Source: Aspidapion aeneum (Eukaryota > Arthropoda > Insecta > Coleoptera > Brentidae). Taken from it: a DNA stretch of 64,000 nucleotides. Below are positions 12,091 through 22,645 of the stretch, one piece after another; positions within the stretch are counted from its first letter, which is position 1, and each line of letters begins with the position of its first letter. The translations under genes were made by a program, and so were the position numbers. Location: contig OY755045.1 of assembly GCA_963576565.1 (NCBI GenBank), positions 38,770,667 through 38,834,666 of the forward strand, given 5' to 3'. A model generated the notes under the pieces. That model was given only the letters and a program-made list of their open reading frames with translations, did no database searches and had not been told where the DNA came from.

Positions 12091-13004
12091 TTAAGAGAAT
12101 AAAAGTTACATGATTAAAAAAAAACGCTTTTTGTTGTTAAATTACTGTCTCTTTTCAAAACTAGATATCAACAAAAAAATTGATCCATGAAGGGTCTGAT
12201 ACCGTCCTAGCTAACCTATAAGCATACTTCAATTGAACTCCATAATATTTCAGCCTTGAAAACGGTTTTTTGTAAACATTGAAAATTCCGTTTTTTACAT
12301 TTAAATTTGACAATATTTTACTTTGTTTTTTGCTTTCCTTTCCATCTCAATTTTATTCAATTTACAACACATTTTTTACGCAACTCTCTGTTTTCCTTCT
12401 GAGCTTTTATGGAGTTCTTGTAAGGACATAATGGCCTAGATACAAAATATACGACCATACGCGTATGTCACTTGTCAGCGATTGGCCAATAAATACTATT
12501 GCTCTCATATCAAAGAAGTTTTTCAAAGAATTTCTTTGCTTTTACGTATATTACAGTCATTTTTGGAATAACAAAAAGGTAAGTTTAAGGTAAAAATTGC
12601 ATTTTTTTGTGAATGCTAATTTGTGCAAGTTGATATAGTTATTTTTGTTTCAAATTCAAGCGACATGCGTACATAAATGCCTCATTAGGTTTAGGTTAGA
12701 TACATTCGAAATTCAAATTAGGCAACAACGTCTTGTTTTTATGATAAGTTTTTAGGCTTGTTCCACTCTAAAAATTTTAGATTATACCCTTTATGTCAGG
12801 GGCGGCTGCCTTTTAAGGCCGCATAGCCGCGTGCCCCTTCTTAAAAATACAAAAAAAATAAATCTTAATATTACTTTACTTTATTATTATTTTTTATTTA
12901 ATTATTTGCTCATTCTATATTTATTTTCCTTTTCGCTTCGACGCATACCTTGACTAAATTTTCGCTCGGACACTCGCTCTGAACGCCTGCCGGCACGATT
13001 AATA
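12091..13004. other. no gene; fragment of the 4.2/6.4-kb repeat
   Basis: 12180-12290 is a third, partial copy of the arms found at 4193-4390 and 6299-6494 (GGGTCTGATACCGTCCTAGC onward). The remainder is unrecognised. Confidence 0.45.
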
Positions 13005-13841
13005 GTCTATGGACAAATCAAGTTTCGTGTGCAAGTCGTGCCAACTTTCTGCCGATAAGCTAACTTTGTTAAGGAAATCCCATATATCAGGTTTTGACTT
13101 GTTGTCATTTTGGTAAATGCGTTTTTTGAACGATATGGCGGATTCAAGATGGCGGAAAGGCGTATCTTTAAAGAAATTGAAACTTTTTTATTTTTTATCC
13201 GATTTCCATGGAACAAAGTTTAAAATACTTGCTTTGTAATGTACTTGAAAATATATTGATCAGAAAATATGTATTTTTTTGTATTTGTTAAGAAAATAAA
13301 AAAATTAAAAAAAAAGGTACATTTTAAAAAAAAATTATTGTATTTATAAAACTATTGGAGCTAGAAAAAAAAAGTTTGTATCAAAAAGATAGCTATTTTG
13401 ATTTTTTATTTAAATCTGGTTCAAATGTTCTAATGCGTTAATTAGTTTTTAAGTTATTTCCAAATAACTGGAAAAAATAGGGGTCTTTGTAGTATATTTA
13501 AAAATTATGCGTTTAATGAAAACAATAACAACTTTTTAAAAGTAACTTAAATTTGTTTAACATACCTAGCAAATCTGGTTTTGACTCATTGTCATTGTGA
13601 TAATCCTGCTTTTTTTTAAATATAGCGGATTCAATATGGCGGAAAAGCATATTTAAAAAAAACTGTTTCTTTTTTATTCTTTATCCGAATTTAATACAAC
13701 AAATCTTAAATTACTTGATTTGAAATGTGTTAAAAAAATACTTCTAAAAAATGTATTTTTTTTAATATTCGAAAAAAAAATCGGGTGAAACAAATGACAA
13801 AAATTATTTTATTTATTTTATTTTTTAATTGGCCCCCATAT

Positions 13842-14735
13842 ACGGACGTCGCTGAAGGGTTTGACATTAATTAAACCCCACTGACTTACACATTGTTAGC
13901 GCCGGTGCACACACGCAGTTTTCTTCAGCGCGGTGACGCAGCGTTACTGCGTTTTTCTGACGAATGCACGCAAGACGAACCCGCGTTTGCCGCTCAACAG
14001 TGTGAATCGCGCCATTTATTTCATAGTATCACGGACCGCAATTGCGGTAACGCTGCGTCACCGCGCTGCAGAAAAACGCGTGTCTGTACCGGCGCTTAAA
14101 AAGAAAATTTGATTTGAGCTTAGTTTCTGAGAAAATTGGAAAAAACCAGAATTAATTTGTTTGGTGATTTGTAAAAATTGATTTAAGTTGCACAGGCCTG
14201 TGAAGTTTTAATCTGAAGATAAATCTTACATTATTATACACGTTTAAAAGGAAATTTTATTGTCTACAATCGATTATAGGTCACAATTTTTGATAGATAG
14301 CTTGATTTTTAAGATAATCGGGTAAAACCTATGTGGTTTCTTTAATTTTTTTATATTTTGTTAATAAACGGACGCCGCTGGAGAGTTTGTCATTAGCCTG
14401 ATCCCACTGACTAATACATTGTTAAAAACGAAATTTTATTTTCTACAATAAACGGTGAAATACTTTTTTTCCAAAAAGCTTAATTTTTGAGAAAATGGGA
14501 TAAAATGATAAATTGATAAATTTAGTAATTTTTCAAAATTAATTTTATTTACGGACGCCCAAGTTGTTATAGATAAATCTACCATTGCCTTATTATACAT
14601 TTTCTTTTTTAAATTTATTTGCACTACCTCAATAAACGGACGCCGCTGGAGAGTTTGTCATTAGTCGTACCCCACTGACTTATACATTGTTGAAAAGGAA
14701 ATTTTATGGTCTACAATAAAGATTAGTGCATATTT
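13842..14735 (+). repeat. diverged tandem units with ACGGACGCCGCTGGAGAGTT core
   Basis: The core ACGGACG(C/T)CGCTG(G/A)AG recurs at 13842, 14368 and 14636, each followed by a CCCACTGACT-type stretch, then ACATTGTT and a TCTACAAT phrase. The last two cores are 268 bp apart. Degenerate copies sit at about 14180 and 14550. The first unit is split by the 197-bp MITE at 13899. Confidence 0.7.
13899..14095. mobile_element. 197-bp MITE with TTA duplication (PIF/Harbinger-type)
   Basis: It is flanked by TTA at 13896-13898 and 14096-14098. The ends GCGCCGGTGCACACACGC and the complement of GCGTGTCTGTACCGGCGC form TIRs that extend about 50 bp inward through AGCGCGGTGACGCAGCGTTA. The paralogous tandem units at 14368 and 14636 read ACATTGTTAAAAA or ACATTGTTGAAAA without the insertion, giving a natural empty site. 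TTA duplication is a PIF/Harbinger hallmark. Confidence 0.85.
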
Positions 14736-15762
14736 TTTCCTAAGCTTATCTTTGAAAAAATCTAAAAATTTCAGGACTTGGGTAGTCTGGGGGGTCTTGG
14801 GGGATTTTGCAGCTAAAATTTAAAAAACTAATATAATTTCATTTTTAAATTAGATTTTGCACATTTTTGATCCATTTCTATATCATTGTGTCTTTAGGGC
14901 GTCAACTTAGTTACATTTTTAGAAATTCGAACACGACTATATAAGGAGGGGGGTAAAAAAATTGTACCAAAAACTTGCCCGGCAACATCCAAATCGTTAG
15001 TCTGTGACTTATTCTTAGCTAGGGTCCCTTGTCAAACTGCGGTCCTCATATTTTGCATACTCAACTACCTCTAGCACCTGCACTATATTGTAAAAACTTT
15101 CATCGATTGATATTCACTTTCAAAAATAACAATAACAACGTTGTTTGATAATGTCCATCAAACAACGATAATAATAATAATAGAAATCACATGTTTTACT
15201 AGACGCCTCAGCTGCGTAAATCCGCGCGCCGCCTTATAGGCGTCCGCGTACGGCAATATACCTTCGGTAGTCGTTTTGGTAAAAAAAATATAAAATATAC
15301 ATCTATATAAGACTTGTATACATCAAATTAAAGAAAAATGTTCATTCTAAAACTTTTATTTAAACATTTTTTTAAATTTTTCTTTGGTGCTATTAAAAAT
15401 GTAGGTTAAACTTTACCAGCTATACAAAAAAAAAAGTAAAAATTCAGTTATTTTATTTTTTCTAAAAAAACGAAGCAAAATTTTGAAAAATATGATAGAA
15501 AGTTATTTTATTGCCGGTGTTTGCTGATTCATTTGCCATTTTTTGCAACCCTCTACGACTATTTTTAGGATAGATACATCGTTTTAAAAAGTATCGTGCA
15601 AAAAAAAAGTGGTGGGGCCATATCTTTAAAAAAACGCATTTATCAGAATGACAACAAGTCAAAACCTGATCTATGGAGTGCCCTTAACAAACCTGGCTTA
15701 TCGGCAAAAAGTTGGCAGGACTTGCACATGAAACCACCTTTTAGGCCGATTTGTCCATAGAC

Positions 15763-18700
15763 TATAAGTACGAATCGAGGAATCGGTAGCCGCTCGGGTC
15801 GCAAGTCATCTCCCGGCTCGCGTTACGATGGAAACGGGATGGAAGCGGAGGGGGTCATACCGCTGTTTTAATGCAAAGAAACCCGCAATTATTTTGCAGC
15901 GAGTCCACACAATATCGCGGTTCGGTCCGCTTGTCAATATGTTATGGGCCAGTCTGATTAATGCAACATGATAATACGGTAGTTTTTTACCTTATTCAGA
16001 TTGTTTTGCTTTTCTAATCGTGTTATAATTTAGCGCGAATTTTTTTATCGATCCTGAAAATGAATTGCGTCAGTAATATGATTAAAAGCAATTTTTCCAG
16101 TTTTTCTTTGGATACCTTACCGGATCTAAACCTCTCAAACTCAAGTTAGTCAAAGAAGGACACAAAACAAAAGTTTCACGCGTTATTTACACCTATGATT
16201 TAACCTAGCTGTTGTTGCACTGTTTCCCGTGTGTGTTGTTTTATAATACAGCATCAAGAATTGATCTAATTGGGCATGAACAGGTGTGAAAGATTTGCTC
16301 CATTTTGCTGAGAAAATAAGAAATCATGAATGTTCCAGATAACATATGAATTCTTTTACTGGCCCCCAGCCTTACGACTCACGGGCCGCCGCTGCTATAT
16401 CTAAAAAATTTCTTTATATTAGATATTTTTTAATATTTAAAGTGTTTTATATTTTTTTATACTTTACGAGTTCACACATTTTATTAAGCTAGCCTGTTAT
16501 CTTTGTCTACATTATTATTTTAAACAATATCTCATTCTCTCTTTAAGATAAAATAGTCTTTGGGCACTGAGTGCTGCAGGAAGGAGTTTATTGACTGCTT
16601 ATTTATTTATTTAGTTAATATTTTTATGTTTTCTTTTTTGTATCAAATTTAGGTTTTTTTTTGACGACCCTATTGTATTTTTTGTCAAACACGTCTTTTT
16701 TACGTGTCTAATTTTAGGTAATATATTTCTCTTTCCATCTAAATGCTCTGTGAAAGTTAAAAGATAAACTACAAATTTCATATACAGTTTCGTAATACCA
16801 TCATAAAGCGAGCAAATTCCACCCTTATCCCTTTGCCTCGTTTCGTTTAGATGAAATTTGTTTTAGTCGGGTGTTCAGCCATTAAAAATATGCAAGAGTT
16901 TTCAAGTTCTTGTTCCAGGCATTTTTTCTTAACCGGTAGTTTTATTTTTAGCTTTATCAACCTACACTTAACGATGCTTCAAGTCGCCGCGATTTGATAT
17001 CTGGCTTAGAGTGCAAGTCCACGTGAGATAAATCGCAGGAAATTTGTCGGTGTAAAGCCTTGTTTTCTTAGAACATTCCGTCATGGTGAGCGAACAGTCC
17101 GTCGACTATCGTCGCGAGAAATCTGTGGCATGACGCCCAGTCCTGCTTAGCCAAGCTGATAAAATCGCCACAAAGCAAGATGATGAACTGCCCGCTCACC
17201 GCGACGGAATGGCTTAAAAAAAGAAAGCTTAAGATAAGAGTGAATGAATCTGGAAGGAAATAAAAGTTCATGGAAACTGAAAGCAAGTCAGAGTAAGCGA
17301 ATTCTGAAATTGTTATCGATAGGGGTCTAGATTTGGCGACTAGGCCCATGAAGTGCCCTTTTCGCCAGGTGTGTGTCTAATTTAACGCCAACGGGGTGGC
17401 CGAGCGAAAGGTATGTTGGATTGCTTAGGAAGATGGTTTTGGTGTTATTTATGTTTAATAAGTGCGATTGTGTAAGTTTGGATTTGAATGAGTGAATGGG
17501 ATAAGGATATTAGTGTGTTTATAGGGCGGATTGGGGTTGCCTAAATATGTGTGGCAAGGGACAGGGTTGTAAAAGGAAAAGAGGAAGAAGGTTCGCGGGA
17601 CACTATATGAAGATGTTGCGTTTTGTTTGTGGATAATAAATGGTTATGAAAAGCGTGTGGATGGTGTGTTCCAATTTATGAAATTGCAGATTAAACATGT
17701 GTTCCTAAAAATTCTTTTAAAACTGTATATAAAGTTATTTTATGCCGAAATCTAACGGGAAAGTGCTCTTAAGGCTTGACATGTGACGCCATCTCTTGAA
17801 ATCTTTTGCAACCCGTGCTGATGCCTTATGCAGTGTTGCCATTTTTGCGGAGGTTTTTCTCTCCACAGGCACTTGTGGAACGACGTCCTTTGCTCGCAAA
17901 CACATGCCTGTACACATTGTTTTTTTGGGCAAACTATGATTTTTCTTTTCTTTTTCCGTCATTAAAGGCTATAAAGTTGAGGCATTGGGCTGACAACTTT
18001 GTACTTGTAAAACCATAAAAAGGTTAAGGCTTCTAGCAAGTAGACTTGAAGTTTAGATCCCATACTAAAATATGAAATACGATCTACGAAAAGCAACGCG
18101 AAGAGGCGTCAAGAAAATTTTTCATTTTTCTGTGGCGGCGGCGGCGATTCAGCCTGACGTTCGGTCGAAACCATCCAATTTCACGCCCCTCGGCAACTGG
18201 TAACATTGCGAAAATTTCATTTTTACAACGCTCAAAATTTGATATCAAATACACCTATAATAGTAAACAAGTTAATGCTTTGATGCTTGTTAGTCAGAGA
18301 TTATAAAACAGAAGCATTTTAGATTCCACAACCAACCAAAATAAAAAAGTGGGTCCACCACGCGTTTGAGATTAACATTAAAAAAGCTGAACATTTGGCT
18401 GAAATAGAAAGGGCACTCGTAACCTTGTCAAAATGGCGGAGAATTTCAGTTGTTATTTTTGTTGTATTTTTGTCGAAAAAAAAAACAATTTCTCGGATTT
18501 TTGTTACTCTAGTAGAAAAAGTAATGTTTTAGGACCCTGATGAGTTTTAAACAGTTAGTCTGTATCCCCAATTTAATTAAAAAAAAACTGGCAAAAACAG
18601 ATTAAGAAAAACAGTGGATGAGAAGCCCTTGACATTTCTAAATTAGAGAACGAAATCTCAACCTAAAAATACACACAGCCATTTTGGATTTGGCACTTTA

Positions 18701-18945
18701 ACTTTGGTCAAATCGAATCCATTTATGTTCATTAATCCATGTTGGCAGGACACTACTTAAACATTTAATATCAGAGGCTTACTACAAAATCACTGGAAAA
18801 CATAAATGCTATATAGAATATTACTTCGGCATCGGTCCAATCATGGACGGCCACCTTTTTTTTGTACTGGTCCAAGCGAGGTGCAGACTCTTTTGAGGTC
18901 TGTGATTCCATGTTAGATTAGGTTAGTTAAGTAGACTACCAATGA

Positions 18946-18947
<2 letters not shown>
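15763..18947. other. no gene recognised
   Basis: Several 60-95-codon frames occur (for example 17068-17349 and 17735-17962 on minus), but none has a domain I recognise. No repeat boundaries could be set. Confidence 0.3.

Positions 18948-19007
<60 letters not shown>
18948..19007. repeat. TA dinucleotide microsatellite
   Basis: About 60 bp of nearly pure TA. It provided the TA target for the mariner-like element that begins at 19008. A short TA run also remains at the other side (21924-21931). Confidence 0.9.
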
Positions 19008-21923
19008 CAGGGTGTTCCTTAAGGGTTTGCGAATATTTAAGGTGATTCTACATTAAAAAATAATGATAATTTGTCGTATAAACTATGGTCGAAAAATGCA
19101 CCGTTATAAAAATACAGGGTGTTAAAGTTTTCAAAAAAAAAATTGAAATTTATTAATGATTTCGAAATCATTGGGGATATTTTATTCAAATTTGGCACAT
19201 AACCATAAATGTCTAAGGCGCATATTTTCCAAGAAGAAAATGTTTTTTAACTTCGACAGTGGCGTGCGTAGGGGCACTAGCTTTTTTATTTTGTTAGAAA
19301 AAAATAGTACGCCACTGGTTTTTTTCAAAAAAGTTTTACTTTTTGAATTATCCACTTCATGCTAAAGAAAAAAGGTCTCTTAATTTTTTTCTCTACAGGG
19401 CGTCGTTCTTGAGTAAAAAAATAAAAACCGTTGTTCTGCAAAAGCAAAATAATGTGACCATTTAAAGAATACAATTGATCAAGTTGCCTTAGAAATATCG
19501 ATTTAATTTAAATTTAGTACGTAATAATAGGCTATTAAGATGCGTTTTTCTCAATAAAAAAATAATGTTTAGCTTCATCAGTGGCGTGCGTACGGGTACT
19601 AAATTTTAAATTTTTAAAGAAAAAATAGTACGCCACTGGTTTTTTTAAAACATTTTTCTTTTTTCGAATTCCTCGTTTAATTTAAAAGAAAAAAATATCT
19701 TTAGTTTTTTTTCTACAGGGCGTCGTTTTTGAGTAAAAAAATAAAAACCGTTGTGTTGCCAAAGAATGTAATTTATTTAACAATACATTAATCTAGTTGC
19801 CTTGGAAATACTTAAAATATGACACTTATTCAATTGTTTTTATATGTATTTGTCATTTTGTAGCATTAGTTTATGATCGGTTAGGTCTGTTTGCTGTAAA
19901 TTATCTTTTTTGCTAATTTATTTTTACAATCTTTCCAAAAATGGTTATTTATTCCAATGCAGAAATGCATTACATGTATGGTCTCGCCGATGGTAATGCA
20001 GAGGAAGCCAGACGTCTGTACCACCAGAGGTATCCAAACCGTGTTTTGCCAGACAGCCGAACCTTTTCTAATATCCATCGGCGTCTAGTTGAAACTGGCA
20101 GTGTTAGATGGGGTACAGCTGAAGGTAGACCTCAAATTGAGGAAGCGGTATTGCAGGAAGTGGAGGAACATCCTGAAACCAGCACGAGGAAAATCGCCAG
20201 AAACCTAAACATTTGCCACCAAATTGTATGGAGGATTTTAGTGGATTTTTTATTGTATCCTTACCATATTTTAAGAGTCCAGGCCTTATTGCCAAGAGAT
20301 TTTCCAGGGCGAGTAACTTTCTGCCAGTGGTATGTCCATAATATTGAACGAAATCCGCAATTCGAAAATTTAATTATGTTTACAGACGAAGCCAATTTTT
20401 CAAGAAATGCCATTCAAAATGTACCTAATAATCATTTGTGGGCAGAAGAAAATCCTCATGCGGTAAGTCAAACGCATTTTCAGCAACAATTTTCGGTTAA
20501 CGTGTGGGCAGGCACTATTCATAATTATTTAATTGGTCCGTTCTTCTTGCCAGGACGGCTTAACGAGCAATCTTATCTAAACTTTCTACAAGAACAATTG
20601 CCCTTATTGTTAGATGATATTCCACTGGCCACAAGAAATCAAATGTGGTACATGCACGATGATGCACCTGCCCATTTCAGCCTTGAAGTTCGTAATCATT
20701 TAGATACTGTTTATCCAAATCGTTGGATAGGCCGTGGTGGAACCCAAGAATGGCCACCAAGGTCCCCCGACCTTAACAGTTTATACTTATTCTTGTGGGG
20801 ACATCTTAAAACCCTGGTCTATACAAATCCGCCTATTAATACCGTTGAAGAATTAAGAGAAAGAATAGTTCTGTCCTGCGACAGAATAAGAAATACTCCA
20901 GGAATATTCCAAAGAGTACGCAGTTCTATGAGAAGGCGGGCAGAAGCATGCATTTTAAGTGGAGGGGGCCATTATCAGCAATTTTTGTAAAAACGTTATT
21001 TGTAATATATTGTATTAAATTATTGATTTAAAATTGTTCTAATTTTGCAAGCCTTTTTTTGCGTTCCTGTAAAATTTATACAACTGCACATAGCAGGTTT
21101 TGGATTGTCACGGACGATATTCAAATGCATGATTAATTGCAAAATTGTATTTAATAAATTACATTACTTTCCTTTGGCAAAACAAAGGTTTTTACTCAAA
21201 AACGACGCCCTGTAAAAAAAAAATAAAGAGACTTTTTTTCTTTAGAAATAAGTGCACTATTCAAAAAGTAAAAATGTTTTGAAAAAAACCAGTGGCGTAC
21301 TATTTTTTCTTTAAAAATTTAAAATTTAGTACCCGTACGCACGCCACTGATGAAGCTAAACATTATTTTTTTATTGAGAAAAACGCATCTTAATAGCCTA
21401 TTATTACGTACTAAATTTGAATTAAATCGCGATATTTCTAAGGCAACTTGATCAATTGTATTCTTTAAATGGTCACATTATTTTGCTTTTGCAGAACAAC
21501 GGTTTTTATTTTTTACCCAAGAACGACGCCCTGTAGAGAAAAAAATTAAGAAACCTTTTTTCTTTCGAATTAAGTGGATAATTCAAAGAGTAAATTTTTT
21601 TTGAAAAAAACCAGTGGCGTACTATTTTTTTCTGTAAAAATAAAAAAGCTAGTGCCCGTACGCACGCCACTGTCAAAGTTAACAATCATTTTCTTCTTGG
21701 AAAATATGCGCCTTAGACATTTATGGTTATGTGCCAAATTTGAATAAAATATCCCCAATGATTTCGAAATTATTAATAAATTTCAATTTTTTTTTGAAAA
21801 CTTTAACACCCTGTATTTTTATAACGGTGTATTTTTCGACCATAGCTTATACGACAAATTATCATTATTTTTTAATGTAGAATCACCTCCTTAAATATTC
21901 GCAAACCTTTAAGGAACACCCTG
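19008..21923 (+). mobile_element. mariner-like transposon with long TIRs, apparently full length
   Basis: CAGGGTGTTCCTTAAGGGTT at 19008 is matched, inverted, by the end at 21923, with TA on both sides (19006-19007 and 21924-21925). The inverted match continues for about 770 bp (to about 19775 and 21155), differing by only a few per cent by eye. Each TIR contains two direct subunits about 320 bp apart (AGTGGCGTGCGTA at about 19259 and 19579; ACAGGGCGTCGTT at 19395 and 19715). A single uninterrupted transposase lies between. Intact ORF, complete ends and low TIR divergence suggest a young and possibly autonomous copy. Confidence 0.9.
19941..20990 (+). CDS. mariner-like transposase, 349 residues, DD36D by count
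   Basis: This enzyme would bind the element's TIRs and cut and paste it at TA. Two N-terminal HTH regions are visible, about residues 6-52 and 78-101 (STRKIARNLN...VWRIL), joined by a GRPQ linker (62-65) like the GRPR hook of mariners. The catalytic acids are D149 (MFTDEANF), D240 (WYMHDDAPAHFS) and D277 (WPPRSPDLN), giving 36 residues between the last two. WAEENPH at 167-173 and LWGHLK at 285-290 are family phrases. The usual SPDLNPLD reads SPDLNSLY here, a possible weakening change just after the third acid. The start at 19941 follows a long gap after the left TIR and preserves the typical MVIYSNAE opening. The ORF has no internal stop and ends with GGGHYQQFL. Activity is inferred. Confidence 0.9.
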   Translation: MVIYSNAEMHYMYGLADGNAEEARRLYHQRYPNRVLPDSRTFSNIHRRLVETGSVRWGTAEGRPQIEEAVLQEVEEHPETSTRKIARNLNICHQIVWRILVDFLLYPYHILRVQALLPRDFPGRVTFCQWYVHNIERNPQFENLIMFTDEANFSRNAIQNVPNNHLWAEENPHAVSQTHFQQQFSVNVWAGTIHNYLIGPFFLPGRLNEQSYLNFLQEQLPLLLDDIPLATRNQMWYMHDDAPAHFSLEVRNHLDTVYPNRWIGRGGTQEWPPRSPDLNSLYLFLWGHLKTLVYTNPPINTVEELRERIVLSCDRIRNTPGIFQRVRSSMRRRAEACILSGGGHYQQFL

Positions 21924-22169
21924 TATATATATAACTTCGTATTAAATTCAATGTAGACTACTTGTAACGTTAGCTGACCTTTTGGTCCATTGTAATGTTA
22001 CTTTTCGCGAAGGTAACCCTTTCTGTGTGGACGGATAGAGGGTTTGACTGCTCAACTAAACCAGCCGCAGCTGTAAGTGAATCTGGCAAACGCGCCATTT
22101 CCCTTACTCTGCATCTTATAAGTAAGGAAGGTCAGGGCAGTCACATAGCAATGTCTTGCGCTGCAAAAG

Positions 22170-22645
22170 AATCAGTGATCTGTAAAAACCGAGATCCTTA
22201 AGATGTTGCAGATTTCTAATTGTGCCCATCTTCTCTCTGCAAGCGTTACCGGAGTAATGTTAAACTGGGAGGTTTGACTAGGCTTACTGAGATGCACATG
22301 GTATTGTCAAGTTGAAGAATGACACGATGGTGGTTTTTTAACTTATATTTCCGTACATCCTTGATCTTCGAATCAAGTTTGAGTTAGAACTGCAGGAGTT
22401 AAGTGCCTTGATCGCGAGGAAGTCGATTCGGAGAAGCCTGTTTGTCGCTGTAAAATAGAATATTGCTGTAGCAAAAATTTTTTGCATTCCATTCCAGGAT
22501 TCTCCTAGCCTCATTGCTCCAGCTAATCCTTTGGAGAATATATCCAAAGGGAGACTGTGATGCATCGCTAGCATTGCGGTGTTTGGAGTTGTCCGCCTGA
22601 CTCTTGAAGTTGCCAGGCAAGTCATTTTTGGGACTTTGGCTAGAG
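22170..22645 (-). pseudogene. LINE remnant: end of RT and start of RNase H region
   Basis: Read leftwards from 22645, the sequence gives AKVPKMTCLATSRVRRTTPN, then AML...LPLDIFSKGLAGAMRL. This matches the stretch usually reading QRMACLAITGAMRTTPTAA...LPPLDI that precedes the RNase H domain in Jockey/R1-group LINEs. About 150 codons later VFTD (about 22190-22179) fits the start of RNase H (YTDGS). The frame is broken in several places. The left part may have been lost before or by the mariner insertion. 22650-23490 could be older parts of the same element but gives no recognisable RT motif. Confidence 0.55.

Larger units (their letters stand above)
13005..15762. mobile_element. 2.76-kb TIR element with internal tandem array, TA target site
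   Basis: GTCTATGGACAAATC at 13005 is the inverted match of GATTTGTCCATAGAC ending at 15762, with TA on both outer sides. The inverted match continues inward for about 130 bp, including GTGCAAGTCNTGCCAACTTT and AGGTTTTGACTTGTTGTCAT, to about 13141 and 15626. A diverged direct copy of the inner arm lies at about 13567-13700. The interior carries the tandem units at 13842-14735. No transposase is recognisable, so this is probably non-autonomous and Tc1/mariner-like by target site. Confidence 0.65.

Noticed and set aside
17068..17349. Minus frame containing a GDF phrase like LINE endonucleases
   Set aside because: Only a three-residue match; the surrounding residues do not fit an endonuclease domain.
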